Positions 25,913 through 34,380 of a stretch of DNA of 46,179 bases are shown in pieces. Within the stretch, counting starts at the first letter, position 1, and the number at the start of each line of letters is the position of its first letter. The translations under genes were made by a program, and so were the position numbers. This stretch comes from JBCBAP01 sp038532435 (GTDB lineage: Bacteria; Pseudomonadota; Alphaproteobacteria; Rhodobacterales; Rhodobacteraceae), in assembly GCA_038532435.1 (NCBI GenBank), contig JBCBAP010000027.1, forward strand, positions 1 through 46,179, given 5' to 3'. A model generated the notes under the pieces. The model saw only the letters and a program-made list of their open reading frames with translations. It had not been told where the DNA came from and ran no database searches.

Positions 25913-27346
25913 TCAGTTGGCCTGACGGCGCAGAAATGCAGGGATTTCGATCCGTGCACGCTCCGCATCATCAAGGTCCTCTCCGGCCGTCGGCGCACGG
26001 GGTGTGGCGGGTGCCTCGCGCTCGGCGGTGCCGGTCATCCGGTGGATGAGGGTGTTGATCGCGAAGCGGGAGCGATCCTCCCCCTCAGGTTCCTGCGCAG
26101 CGGGCTCGGGCGTCTCCGCAACCACCCGTGGCGGGGCCATCGTCGGGCGTTCCGGCTGCTTTGCCACGGCGGCCTGCAGACGACGGATCGTGTCCTCGGA
26201 GGGTTCACCGGGAACCGCGGCCTTGGGCGTGATGAACGCATCTTCCGGCGTCACCTCGTTGAGGACCGGGGCTGGCTCGGGCTCTGGCTCCGGGATCACG
26301 TCTTCGACGACCGGCACCTGGGCGACCGGCTCCTCGATGGGAGCGACGGTGACCGGCTTCGGCGCGGGCTCGACCTGCTCCTCCGCATCGATCCCGGTGG
26401 CCACGACGGACACGCGAAGCGCACCCTCCATGGACGGATCGAGGGTGGAGCCGACAATGATGTTGGCATCCGCGTCGACCTCGGACCGGATCCGGTTCGC
26501 AGCCTCGTCGAGCTCGAAGAGCGTGAGGTCGTGAGAACCGGTGATGTTGATGAGCACACCCTTCGCGCCCTTGAGGCTGATCTCGTCGAGCAGCGGGTTG
26601 GCGATCGCCTTTTCCGCGGCCTCGACGGACCGGTTGTCGCCGGTAGCCTCACCGGTGCCCATCATCGCCTTGCCCATCTCATCCATGACGGAGCGGACAT
26701 CGGCGAAGTCGAGGTTGATTACACCGGGGCGCACCATCAGGTCGGTGACGCCCTTCACACCCTGATAGAGCACGTCATCAGCGAGGCTGAACGCCTCCGT
26801 GAACGTGGTCTTCTCATTCGCGAGGCGGAAGAGGTTCTGGTTCGGGATGATGATCAGCGTGTCGACATGCTTCTGGAGGCTTTCGACGCCCTCCTCAGCA
26901 AGCCGCATGCGCTTGGCACCCTCGAACTGGAAGGGCTTGGTCACCACACCGACTGTAAGGATGCCCATCTCCCGCGCGGCCTGCGCGATGATCGGGCCAG
27001 CACCGGTGCCGGTACCGCCGCCCATGCCACCGGTGATGAAGCACATGTGGGAGCCCGCGAGGTGATCCACGATCTCCTCGATGCTCTCCTCGGCCGCCGC
27101 CGCGCCGACCTCGGGCTTCGCGCCCGCGCCGAGCCCCTCGGTCACACGCGCGCCCAGCTGGATCTTCCGGTTCGCCTGGGATTGGGCAAGCGCCTGCGCG
27201 TCGGTGTTCGCAACAACGAATTCCGCGCCCTCAAGCTGCTTGTCGATCATGTTGTTGACTGCATTGCCGCCAGCACCACCGACGCCGAAAACCAGGATAC
27301 GCGGTTTCAGCTCGGTCTGCTCCGGCATCCGTAGGTTCAAGCCCAT
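25913..27346 (-). CDS. ftsZ: cell division protein FtsZ
   Basis: A 477-aa tubulin-like GTPase that polymerises into the Z-ring. The GTP-binding site is visible: FGVGGAGGNAVNNMI, the tubulin signature GGMGGGTGTGAGPIIA, TLIIIPNQNLFRL and the T7-loop region NLDFADVRSVM. A disordered Pro/Glu/Ala-rich linker (about 325-450) precedes the conserved C-terminal peptide IEIPAFLRRQAN, which binds FtsA and other partners. Residues after a Lys/Arg-poor N-terminus start at ATG 27346 (MGLNLRMPEQTEL); ATG at codon 7 is an alternative. ftsA is unusually far away, about 1.25 kb upstream, with an opposing gene between. ftsZ therefore needs its own promoter. Confidence 0.98.
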   Translation of the reverse strand: MGLNLRMPEQTELKPRILVFGVGGAGGNAVNNMIDKQLEGAEFVVANTDAQALAQSQANRKIQLGARVTEGLGAGAKPEVGAAAAEESIEEIVDHLAGSHMCFITGGMGGGTGTGAGPIIAQAAREMGILTVGVVTKPFQFEGAKRMRLAEEGVESLQKHVDTLIIIPNQNLFRLANEKTTFTEAFSLADDVLYQGVKGVTDLMVRPGVINLDFADVRSVMDEMGKAMMGTGEATGDNRSVEAAEKAIANPLLDEISLKGAKGVLINITGSHDLTLFELDEAANRIRSEVDADANIIVGSTLDPSMEGALRVSVVATGIDAEEQVEPAPKPVTVAPIEEPVAQVPVVEDVIPEPEPEPAPVLNEVTPEDAFITPKAAVPGEPSEDTIRRLQAAVAKQPERPTMAPPRVVAETPEPAAQEPEGEDRSRFAINTLIHRMTGTAEREAPATPRAPTAGEDLDDAERARIEIPAFLRRQAN

Positions 27347-27649
27347 TTGGAGTCCGCCTGTTTGTCTTTTGCTCTACCGTCGGGACCTTGTTTTTTCTGT
27401 AGGTGGCCCCTGATTCGTTAGAGTAACTCAAAGCCTTTGGTCGGTCACGGACTAATCCCCTGAAGGGTCACGGTTTCGCCGCAATCGGCGTGTAGCCGCT
27501 GAGGCTGGGGGCACTTGCGGTTGTATATCAGACACCGACTGCACATCCGCAAAGACGCTTTCGAACTGTCGAAATCGCGGGTACACATCTCCCACAGGCA
27601 GGATCGACGCCCACATCGAGGCGACACGAGAAGAAGGCTGGCCAGCGCG
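27347..27649. promoter_or_regulatory. divergent promoter region of ftsZ and the TbpB-like lipoprotein
   Basis: These 303 nt hold no credible gene. The part next to ftsZ (27361-27440) is AT-richer and carries two GANTC sites, GAGTC at 27350-27354 and GATTC at 27412-27416. GANTC is the CcrM methylation site, and in Caulobacter such sites tune ftsZ transcription through GcrA. The same role here is inference. Confidence 0.4.
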
Positions 27650-28594
27650 ATGAGACAGATTGTTCCCTTTTTGATCATTCCCTTTCTGGCCCTCTCGGCC
27701 TGCGGCAACGGCGATGCTGAGTCCGGTGCGGCAAGTTTCGGCGGCGGCACAGGCTCCGGTGGATCCAGCGGAGGTGACGCCTCCGGCGGGGATACCGGGG
27801 GCGACACTGGTGGCGATGGCAGCGACACGCTTGAAGGTGTGACAGCTTTCCGCCTTGATGGGCGTGACCGGCTGGAACTTTCCGGGGTAAGCGGCAACTT
27901 CAGCGGCGGGAACGGGTCCGTTACCATCACGACACCTGCGGCAAGCGGAACGGTCTCTGGCACCGGCACTCTCGAGACCGGGATCACCGCGTCGAACGGT
28001 ACCTTTACTGACGACGCGTCCTTTGCAGCCTACGATCATCTGAACGTCTACACGTTCACGGCGACGCTCGAGGGGCGGGACATCACAGGCCGCGCAATCC
28101 TGGGCGACCGGACCCCGACCGCAGAGATGCCGAACGTGGGTCAGGCGAACTACAGCGGGGAGGCTGCATTCACCGCGACGGACGAGCGCGATCCGAGCGT
28201 CACGCCGACCTGGGAGGTTGAAGCCGATGCCTCCGCAGTGGCGCGCTTCTCGTCCCGCGAGATCGAGATCACCATCGACAATTTCACAGTCGTTTCCGCA
28301 ACCGGCGGAGCTGGCGTCCTACCCTTCGATGAGATTTACACAGGCCTCTCGATCACGGGCAACCAACTGATCGAGGATCCCGATTCCGGATGGACGCTGC
28401 TGAGCGGCGGCGTATCAGTTCAGGATGACGTGATTGGTCCCAATGCGGACTCGTCGAGCGGAACGGAACCCTTCGGCTACTTTGAGGGCGGTTTCCACGG
28501 CATCGACAGCGACGGCATCCCAGACGAGATCAGCTACGGCTACCAGTTCCGTGGCGATAATGGCTCCGTGACCGGCGTCGCCGTTCTGGACTGA
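27650..28594 (+). CDS. surface lipoprotein with TbpB-like beta-barrel domain
   Basis: A 314-aa lipoprotein. The signal peptide ends in the lipobox LSAC with Cys18. A long Gly/Ser/Thr/Asp linker (about 26-60) is typical of a surface-tethered lipoprotein. The remainder is beta-rich, with features of the transferrin-binding protein B-like barrel: MPNVGQANYSGEAAFTAT, the FARFSS-type strand near VARFSSREIEITIDNF, and a closing FEGGFHG ... YQFRGDNGSVTGVAVLD. TbpB-like proteins bind iron carriers or other ligands at the cell surface; the ligand here is unknown and no TonB receptor is adjacent. It is inserted between ftsA and ftsZ in the opposite direction, its stop 3 nt from that of ftsA. The start ATG 27650 is set by the signal peptide; its Shine-Dalgarno sequence is weak. 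Confidence 0.7.
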   Translation: MRQIVPFLIIPFLALSACGNGDAESGAASFGGGTGSGGSSGGDASGGDTGGDTGGDGSDTLEGVTAFRLDGRDRLELSGVSGNFSGGNGSVTITTPAASGTVSGTGTLETGITASNGTFTDDASFAAYDHLNVYTFTATLEGRDITGRAILGDRTPTAEMPNVGQANYSGEAAFTATDERDPSVTPTWEVEADASAVARFSSREIEITIDNFTVVSATGGAGVLPFDEIYTGLSITGNQLIEDPDSGWTLLSGGVSVQDDVIGPNADSSSGTEPFGYFEGGFHGIDSDGIPDEISYGYQFRGDNGSVTGVAVLD

Positions 28595-28597
28595 CGT

Positions 28598-29938
28598 CTA
28601 CCAGTTTTCCCGGAACCAGCGCATTGCCTTGGCGATGCGCTGGGAGCCGTAGCGGTCCTGCGGCACATCATAGTCCCAGCACCCGTCCCCCGGGCGCGCC
28701 AAATGCAGCGCGAGACCGACTGCGGCACAAAACTGTGCCGAAGTCTTCGCCTGGGGCAGACCTGGAATGCGCAGGGGCCGGCCGAGGCGTACCCGGCGGC
28801 CGAGTATCCGCGTTGCGATATCCTCAAGCCCGAGGACCTGACTGCCACCGCCGGTCAGCACAATGCGCCGCCCGGGCAGATGCTCAAAGCTTGCCGCATC
28901 CAGCCTGTCCCGCACGGATTCGAGGATTTCTTCGACCCGGGGCCGCATGATCCCGATCAGTTCCGTTCTGCTCACGAGGCGCCGACCGTCCGGGCGCGAC
29001 GGATCGCCGTCGGGGATCTCGATCATCTCGCGATCGTCCATGGACGTGGCGACGAGACCGCCATGAAACGTCTTGATCCGCTCCGCCTGATGGACCGGCA
29101 CGTTGAGGCCCTGGCAGATGTCCGCGGTCACATGGTCCCCGCCGAGCCGCACGCTGTCTCCGTAGATCAGGCCCCGCTTGAGAAAGATCGACAGGCCCGT
29201 CGAGCCGCCGCCCATGTCGATACAGGCACCACCAAGCTCGAGCTCGTCCTCCGTCATGCTTGCAAGCCCCGCCGCGTGCGCCGCGGTGATGAGGCCCGAC
29301 AGTTCCAGATCGCACCGGCGCATCACCTGCAGCAGGTTCTGGATCGGAGCTGTGCCGAGGGTCAGCATATGCAGGTCGGAGGTCAGCCGTGCCCCGGTGA
29401 GACCCCGAGGATCCTTCAGGCCGGTATGGTAGTCCAGCGTGTAGTTGACCGGCAACGCCTGGATGATCTCCCGCCCTGCGCCGTAGTCGGGAACGTCCGC
29501 GAGCGCGAGCGCCCGGCCGATGTCGCTCTCGGTCACCTCCCCATGCTCGACCTCCGCCTCGCCGAGCAGGCCGTAGGAGCGGGGTCGCCCGCCGGAGAAG
29601 CAGGCAACGACGTGATCGACGCGGGTATCCGCCATCTTCTGCGCGGCCTGGACCACGGTCATGAGACCGCGTTCGACCTCATCCATGTTGGCGATCTCGC
29701 CGAGCTCCACACCGCGGGACCGGGTGGTGGAGGCGCCAACGACCTTGATACCCGCATGGCCGTCGAGCTTCCCGACACCGTCGAGCTTCTGGGCCCGCAG
29801 CAATCCGTAGTCGATCGCGAGGATCAGGCAGGTCATCTTGCTCGATCCGATATCGATGACGGCCACATGCCCCTGACGCAACGCGGCCTCGCGCCGGTTG
29901 CGCATGATCCGCTGGCTCTGGTGCAGGCTCGTGGTCAT
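28598..29938 (-). CDS. ftsA: cell division protein FtsA
   Basis: A 446-aa actin-like ATPase that tethers FtsZ to the membrane. Visible are the N-terminal phosphate-1 loop VAVIDIGSSKMTCLI, the 1C-domain region VDHVVACFSGGRPRSYG, the phosphate-2 loop CIDMGGGSTGLSIF and the adenosine motif RIVLTGGGSQVLGLEDIA. A C-terminal amphipathic stretch (SQRIAKAMRWFRENW) fits the membrane-targeting helix. Its ATG overlaps the ftsQ TGA as ATGA, so the pair is translationally coupled. Downstream it meets an oppositely oriented lipoprotein gene 3 nt away, rather than ftsZ. Confidence 0.97.
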   Translation of the reverse strand: MTTSLHQSQRIMRNRREAALRQGHVAVIDIGSSKMTCLILAIDYGLLRAQKLDGVGKLDGHAGIKVVGASTTRSRGVELGEIANMDEVERGLMTVVQAAQKMADTRVDHVVACFSGGRPRSYGLLGEAEVEHGEVTESDIGRALALADVPDYGAGREIIQALPVNYTLDYHTGLKDPRGLTGARLTSDLHMLTLGTAPIQNLLQVMRRCDLELSGLITAAHAAGLASMTEDELELGGACIDMGGGSTGLSIFLKRGLIYGDSVRLGGDHVTADICQGLNVPVHQAERIKTFHGGLVATSMDDREMIEIPDGDPSRPDGRRLVSRTELIGIMRPRVEEILESVRDRLDAASFEHLPGRRIVLTGGGSQVLGLEDIATRILGRRVRLGRPLRIPGLPQAKTSAQFCAAVGLALHLARPGDGCWDYDVPQDRYGSQRIAKAMRWFRENW

Positions 29939-30807
29939 GCGTCTTCTCCCGCCTCGTTGAGTTTCAGCCGCCGCATCTCGCTCACCGCGTGAGGCGTGAG
30001 GCGCAGCACTGGCCGGTCCGGTTCGCGCATGTCGATGACGGCGATGTCCCGGTCCAGCAGTTCATCCTTGCCCAGATGCTGGGCGAGCACCCGCAGGAAC
30101 GCATCCACCGGGCGCGTCTCGGGCAGCTTGATCCGCTGGTCGCGGTCCAGCACCACGTCCCAGCGCCGCGCGCCCACGCGCACGAAACCATGGATACGGT
30201 CGGCGATCGGTTCGCTGACGGCCACAAGGTCGAGCGCCGTTGCGATGTCTTCCGGCGCGCCATCACCGAGGATGAAGGGCAACTTCGGATGACTGGCGCG
30301 CGCCTCGGCAGGGCTGACGGTCGCACCGCTCTCGTCCACGAGGAACAGGCCGTCAGCACCGCGCCAGACGGCCACAGGCACCCGTTCGGTCACCACGACC
30401 CGCAGGGTGTCGTCATGTCCGATGCTCAGCTCCGCCTCCGACACGGGATCGAAGGCGTTCACCCGCTCCCGCAGCTCCAGAAGGTCGAGGGTCAGCGCCG
30501 AGGTAGGCATCGGTTCCTCGAGCAGAGCCTCTATCCGGGCGGCAAGCTCGGGTGCCGCACCGGTCACCTCGACGGAGCGGATCTGGAACTCGGGATGCTC
30601 GATGACCGCCGTCATGGCGATGTCGACCTGCCGCTCGGCCCAGACGATCACGCCGGGCCGGGTCGCCACATGGGCAAGCGCACCGGCCACCGCAAGCACC
30701 GGCAGGACCCGTGTCACCGCGATCCGCACCCGGCGGGAGAGCCAGAGACGGCTCAACCGGTAGCGCAGCCGGGAGGGGGCATAGTCCTTCCGCATCACCG
30801 GGCGCAT
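29935..30807 (-). CDS. ftsQ: cell division protein FtsQ
   Basis: A 290-aa bitopic divisome protein that links early and late division factors with FtsL. A basic cytoplasmic tail (RLRYRLSRLWLSRRVRIA) is followed by one membrane helix (about 34-52). A POTRA domain comes next (EFQIRSVEVTGAAPELAARI ... LLELRERVNAFDPVSEAELS), then the beta domain (VVVTERVPVAVWRGADGLFL). ATG 30807 is preferred because GGAGG lies 7 nt upstream; it overlaps ddl by 13 nt. A second ATG at codon 5 would overlap the ddl stop as TGATG. Confidence 0.95.
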   Translation of the reverse strand: MRPVMRKDYAPSRLRYRLSRLWLSRRVRIAVTRVLPVLAVAGALAHVATRPGVIVWAERQVDIAMTAVIEHPEFQIRSVEVTGAAPELAARIEALLEEPMPTSALTLDLLELRERVNAFDPVSEAELSIGHDDTLRVVVTERVPVAVWRGADGLFLVDESGATVSPAEARASHPKLPFILGDGAPEDIATALDLVAVSEPIADRIHGFVRVGARRWDVVLDRDQRIKLPETRPVDAFLRVLAQHLGKDELLDRDIAVIDMREPDRPVLRLTPHAVSEMRRLKLNEAGEDA

Positions 30808-31712
30808 GAGGCATCCTCCACCAGCCAGCGGCAGAGCGCGCCGAAATTCATGCCAACGTGGGCCGCCTGTTCCGGGCTGAGAGACGTGGGCGTCATCCCC
30901 GGCTGGGTGTTTGTCTCAAGCAGGAACAGGCCGTCGAGCCCGCGCGCCTCGTCCCAGCGCAGGTCCGTCCGGCTCATGCCCCGGCAGCCGAGTGCGCGGT
31001 GGGCTCGAAGCGCATAGTCGAGGCAGGCGGCGGTCACCTCCGCGGGCAGATCCGCCGGCACCACGTGCCTCGATCCGCCCTCTTCATACTTCGCGGCATA
31101 GTCGTACCAGCCGGTGTTGGAGATGATGTCGGTCACGCCGAGGGGCCGGTCGCCGAGCACGGTGACCGTCAGTTCCCGCCCGGGCACATAGGCCTCGACC
31201 ATGACGGTGTCGGGCATTTCCGGGGAAAGGCGGGCCGGTCCGTTGGCCCTTTCCTGCACGATGTAAATCCCGACGGACGATCCTTCATTCGCGGGCTTCA
31301 CCACATAGGGCGGGTTCATCGGATGGGCCGCGGACGCAGCCTCGCGGGAGGTCAGCAGGTCCGGAACCACGGGCAGCCCCGCGGCGCGGTAAACCCCCTT
31401 CGCCCGGGGCTTGTCCATGGCAAGGGCGGAGGCGAGAACGCCGGAGTGGGTGTAGGGGATCTTGAGCCATTCGAGCACGCCCTGCACGCACCCGTCCTCC
31501 CCCCAGCGGCCGTGGAGCGCGTTAAAGACGGCGTCAGGGGCTGCGGTACGCAGATCGTCAACGAGGCTGTCGCCCGCGTCGATCTCCACCACATCATATC
31601 CTTCCACCCGGAGTGCCGCGGCGCATTCCCGCCCGGTGACGAGCGACACGTCCCGCTCTGCCGAGGGGCCGCCTTTCAGTACCGCAATCCGGGGGCTGCC
31701 ACTGCTCGACAT
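30795..31712 (-). CDS. ddl: D-alanine--D-alanine ligase
   Basis: A 305-aa ATP-grasp enzyme that makes the D-Ala-D-Ala dipeptide for peptidoglycan. Landmarks are RIAVLKGGPSAERDVSLVTG, the substrate helix ALHGRWGEDGCVQGVLEWL, PYTHSGVLASALAMDKPRAK, the ATP-grasp segment PYVVKPANEGSSVGIYIV and the metal-binding LLETNTQPGMTPTSL. An in-frame GTG lies one codon upstream (31715), but ATG 31712 is better spaced from GAGG. It sits 46 nt after murB and overlaps ftsQ by 13 nt. Confidence 0.97.
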   Translation of the reverse strand: MSSSGSPRIAVLKGGPSAERDVSLVTGRECAAALRVEGYDVVEIDAGDSLVDDLRTAAPDAVFNALHGRWGEDGCVQGVLEWLKIPYTHSGVLASALAMDKPRAKGVYRAAGLPVVPDLLTSREAASAAHPMNPPYVVKPANEGSSVGIYIVQERANGPARLSPEMPDTVMVEAYVPGRELTVTVLGDRPLGVTDIISNTGWYDYAAKYEEGGSRHVVPADLPAEVTAACLDYALRAHRALGCRGMSRTDLRWDEARGLDGLFLLETNTQPGMTPTSLSPEQAAHVGMNFGALCRWLVEDASCAR

Positions 31713-31758
31713 CACCCGCCTCGTTCGCTGGCCGTCCGGGTTGATCCCGGATCGCGCC

Positions 31759-32703
31759 TCACGGTTCGGCTCTGCGTCCGATCCTCATGATCTCCCACTC
31801 TAACGAAATTCCGCTTGTTTTGAAGACCCTTTCTCGAACCTCTTCGCCCAGAAGCTCAAGATCTTCGGCGGTGGCGGTGCCGGTGTTGATCAAAAAGTTT
31901 GAGTGCATCTCGCTCATTTGCGCCCCGCCCCGGCGCAGGCCGCGACAGCCCGCATCGTCGATCACCTTCCAGGCCTTTAGATCGTGCACATCATCGTCGC
32001 GCCCGGTGGAGGAATATCCGGCGGGGTTCCGGAAGGTCGATCCGCAGGACCGGTCATTAACCGGCTGGGTCGCAGCACGCTTGGCAAGCGCATCGTGCAT
32101 CTTCGCGGTGATCGCCGCCGGATCTCCTGCGGTGCCACGCAACAGGACGGAGGTCAGCACCATGCCATCAGGCAGGTTGGAGGAGCGGTAGGCAAAACCC
32201 ACATCCTCGGCGTTCAATAGAATCGTCTCGCCGGAGCGGGTGACGGCCTCCGCCTCGACGAACACGTCCGCGGTGTAGGTCCCGTAGCAGCCCGCGTTCA
32301 TGCGGACCGCACCACCGATGGCACCGGGAATGGTGCGCAGGAAGGCAAGGTCGATGCCGGCCTCCGCCGCCTTCCGCGCCACATGAGCGTCGAGCGCAGC
32401 AGCGCCGGCGCGGACAGTCCTGTCATCCACGATTTCGATCCGGTTGAACCCGCGGCCAAGCCGGATCACGACGCCGGGCAGGCCCCCGTCCCGGATGATC
32501 ATGTTGGAGCAGACGCCGACGGGCAGGACGGGAACCTCCGGCGGAAGCCCTGCGAGAAACCCTGCGAGATCTTCGACGTCCGCAGGCTGGAACAGCACCT
32601 CCGCCGCCCCGCCGACGCGGAGCCAGCTCAGCGGTGCCATCGGGCGGTTCGGTGTGAGTGTGCCGCGGACCGGCGGCAGGCGGTCTAGCAGCGCCTCAGG
32701 CAT
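31759..32703 (-). CDS. murB: UDP-N-acetylenolpyruvoylglucosamine reductase
   Basis: A 314-aa FAD enzyme that reduces UDP-GlcNAc-enolpyruvate to UDP-MurNAc with NADPH. FAD-domain motifs are PLSWLRVGGAAEVLFQPAD, LPVGVCSNMIIRDGG and RTIPGAIGGAVRMNAGCYG. The catalytic serine is in SCGSTFRNPAG. The C-terminus MHSNFLINTGTATAEDL is the family signature. ATG 32703 has GGAGG 7 nt upstream and overlaps the end of the DUF2484 gene by 8 nt. Confidence 0.97.
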   Translation of the reverse strand: MPEALLDRLPPVRGTLTPNRPMAPLSWLRVGGAAEVLFQPADVEDLAGFLAGLPPEVPVLPVGVCSNMIIRDGGLPGVVIRLGRGFNRIEIVDDRTVRAGAAALDAHVARKAAEAGIDLAFLRTIPGAIGGAVRMNAGCYGTYTADVFVEAEAVTRSGETILLNAEDVGFAYRSSNLPDGMVLTSVLLRGTAGDPAAITAKMHDALAKRAATQPVNDRSCGSTFRNPAGYSSTGRDDDVHDLKAWKVIDDAGCRGLRRGGAQMSEMHSNFLINTGTATAEDLELLGEEVRERVFKTSGISLEWEIMRIGRRAEP

Positions 32704-32980
32704 CGCCGCGCCTCCGCCGCACCCACATCAGCATGAAGGAACCGACGCCGGTGATCAGAAGGATGGGCGCGGTCCAGAGCACGAACGCCCCGCGCAGCGC
32801 CTGACCGAGGCCGAGATCCTGCCCCTCCGAATGGCCCGCAATCGCAAGGGTCGCGAGCACCGCGTGGGGTGCGAGAGCCACGCCAAAACCCATCCGCAGC
32901 ACCTGCGTCTGCCGCGCCGACATCAGGATCAACAGCAGCAGCAGCCCGGTATATCCCAGGATCGCGGCGGGCAGCGTCAC
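32696..32980 (-). CDS. DUF2484 small membrane protein
   Basis: A 94-aa integral membrane protein with three predicted helices (AILGYTGLLLLLILM, GVALAPHAVLATLAIAG, LRGAFVLWTAPILLITGVGS) and a basic C-terminal tail (MWVRRRRGDA). It resembles DUF2484, a small family I know from Rhodobacterales in this place between murC and murB. Its function is unknown. The start is GTG 32980, with GAGGAG 9 nt upstream; it overlaps the murC stop as GTGA, and its own end overlaps murB by 8 nt. This tight double coupling suggests coordinate synthesis with the MurC and MurB enzymes. Confidence 0.82.
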   Translation of the reverse strand: MTLPAAILGYTGLLLLLILMSARQTQVLRMGFGVALAPHAVLATLAIAGHSEGQDLGLGQALRGAFVLWTAPILLITGVGSFMLMWVRRRRGDA

Positions 32981-34380
32981 GCGGCGAGGCTCCTCGGCAG
33001 GGCATGGGCCCACGCCGTGATGGTACCTGCGCCCAGGCAGACGACCATGTCGCCCGGCTGCGCCTCTTCCCGCACCAGTGCGGGCAGGTCCTCGGGGCTT
33101 TCAAGCACCAGCGCACGGCGGTGCCCGTGAGACTTGAGCCCGGCGACGAGACTGTCCCGGTCCGCGCCCGCAATGGCCTCCTCACCGGCTGCGTAGACGT
33201 CGGAAATCGCGACCACGTCCGCATCGTTGAAACAGGTGCAGAAATCCTCGAAAAGGCTCGCCACCCGGGTGTAGCGGTGGGGTTGGTGGACCGCGATGAC
33301 CTTGCCCCGGGTCGCCTTGCGCGCGGCCTTGAGCACCGCTGCGATTTCCACCGGATGGTGGCCGTAATCGTCGATGATGGTCACGCCATCGACCTCACCC
33401 ACGTGGGTGAAGCGCCGGTTCACGCCGCCGAAATTGGCAAGGCCGGAGCGGATGGCATCGTCGGAGATGCGCAGATCGAGCCCCACGGCGATCGCCGCAA
33501 GAGCGTTCTGCACGTTGTGATCGCCGGGCATGGGCAGCTTCAGCCCCTCGATCCGGCGTTCACCGTGCCGGTGGCGGGCGACCACGTCGAAACAGGCCGT
33601 GGCACCGTCATAGCGCAGGTTCACCCCACAGATGTCCGCCTGCAGGCTGAAGCCATAGGTCACGATCCGCTTGTCGCTGACCCGACCGACGAGCGCCTGC
33701 ACCTCCGGATGATCGATGCAGCACACCGCAGCACCGTAGAACGGGATGTTGGCGACGAAACTGTCGAACGCCGCACGCAGCGTGTCGAAGTCGTTATAGT
33801 GATCCATATGCTCGGGATCGATGTTGGTGATGATCCCGATCGTCGCGGGCAGCCGCAGGAAGGAGCCGTCGCTCTCGTCCGCCTCCACCACCATCCAATC
33901 CCCCTGCCCCATCCGGGCGTTGGAGCCGTAGGCGTGGATGATCCCGCCATTGATCACGGTCGGATCGACACCCCCTGCATCGAGGATCGCGGCGACCATT
34001 GAGGTCGTGGTCGTCTTCCCGTGGGTTCCGGCGACGGCCACGTTGGAGCGCAGGCGCATGAGCTCCGCCAGCATCTCCGCCCGCCGCACGATGGGAAGGC
34101 CCTGCAGCCGGGCGGCATCGAGCTCCGCATTGCCCGCCTTGATGGCAGAGGAAATCACGACGACCTCCGCCTCCGCGAGGTTTTCGGCGGACTGGCCGAT
34201 GAAGGTCTTCGCTCCCAGACCGCGCAGCCGTTCGAGGATCGGCCCGTCCCGCAGATCGCTGCCCTGCACCTTGTAGCCAAGGGTGACCATGACCTCCGCG
34301 ATCCCGGACATGCCGATGCCGCCCATGCCAACGAAGTGGATGGGGCCGATGTCCTGCGGCAGGCGGGTCGCGTTGGTCAC
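32977..34380 (-). CDS. murC: UDP-N-acetylmuramate--L-alanine ligase
   Basis: A 467-aa Mur ligase that adds L-Ala to UDP-MurNAc, the first peptide step. The N-terminal UDP-binding domain has IHFVGMGGIGMSGIAEVM. The ATP-binding P-loop is VAGTHGKTTTTSMVAAI. The C-terminal domain has FGGVNRRFTHVGEVDGVTII and DDYGHHPVEIAAVL. The start is GTG 34380, overlapping the murG stop as GTGA; the longer frame upstream lies inside murG. It is in turn coupled by GTGA to the DUF2484 gene. Confidence 0.97.
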   Translation of the reverse strand: MTNATRLPQDIGPIHFVGMGGIGMSGIAEVMVTLGYKVQGSDLRDGPILERLRGLGAKTFIGQSAENLAEAEVVVISSAIKAGNAELDAARLQGLPIVRRAEMLAELMRLRSNVAVAGTHGKTTTTSMVAAILDAGGVDPTVINGGIIHAYGSNARMGQGDWMVVEADESDGSFLRLPATIGIITNIDPEHMDHYNDFDTLRAAFDSFVANIPFYGAAVCCIDHPEVQALVGRVSDKRIVTYGFSLQADICGVNLRYDGATACFDVVARHRHGERRIEGLKLPMPGDHNVQNALAAIAVGLDLRISDDAIRSGLANFGGVNRRFTHVGEVDGVTIIDDYGHHPVEIAAVLKAARKATRGKVIAVHQPHRYTRVASLFEDFCTCFNDADVVAISDVYAAGEEAIAGADRDSLVAGLKSHGHRRALVLESPEDLPALVREEAQPGDMVVCLGAGTITAWAHALPRSLAA

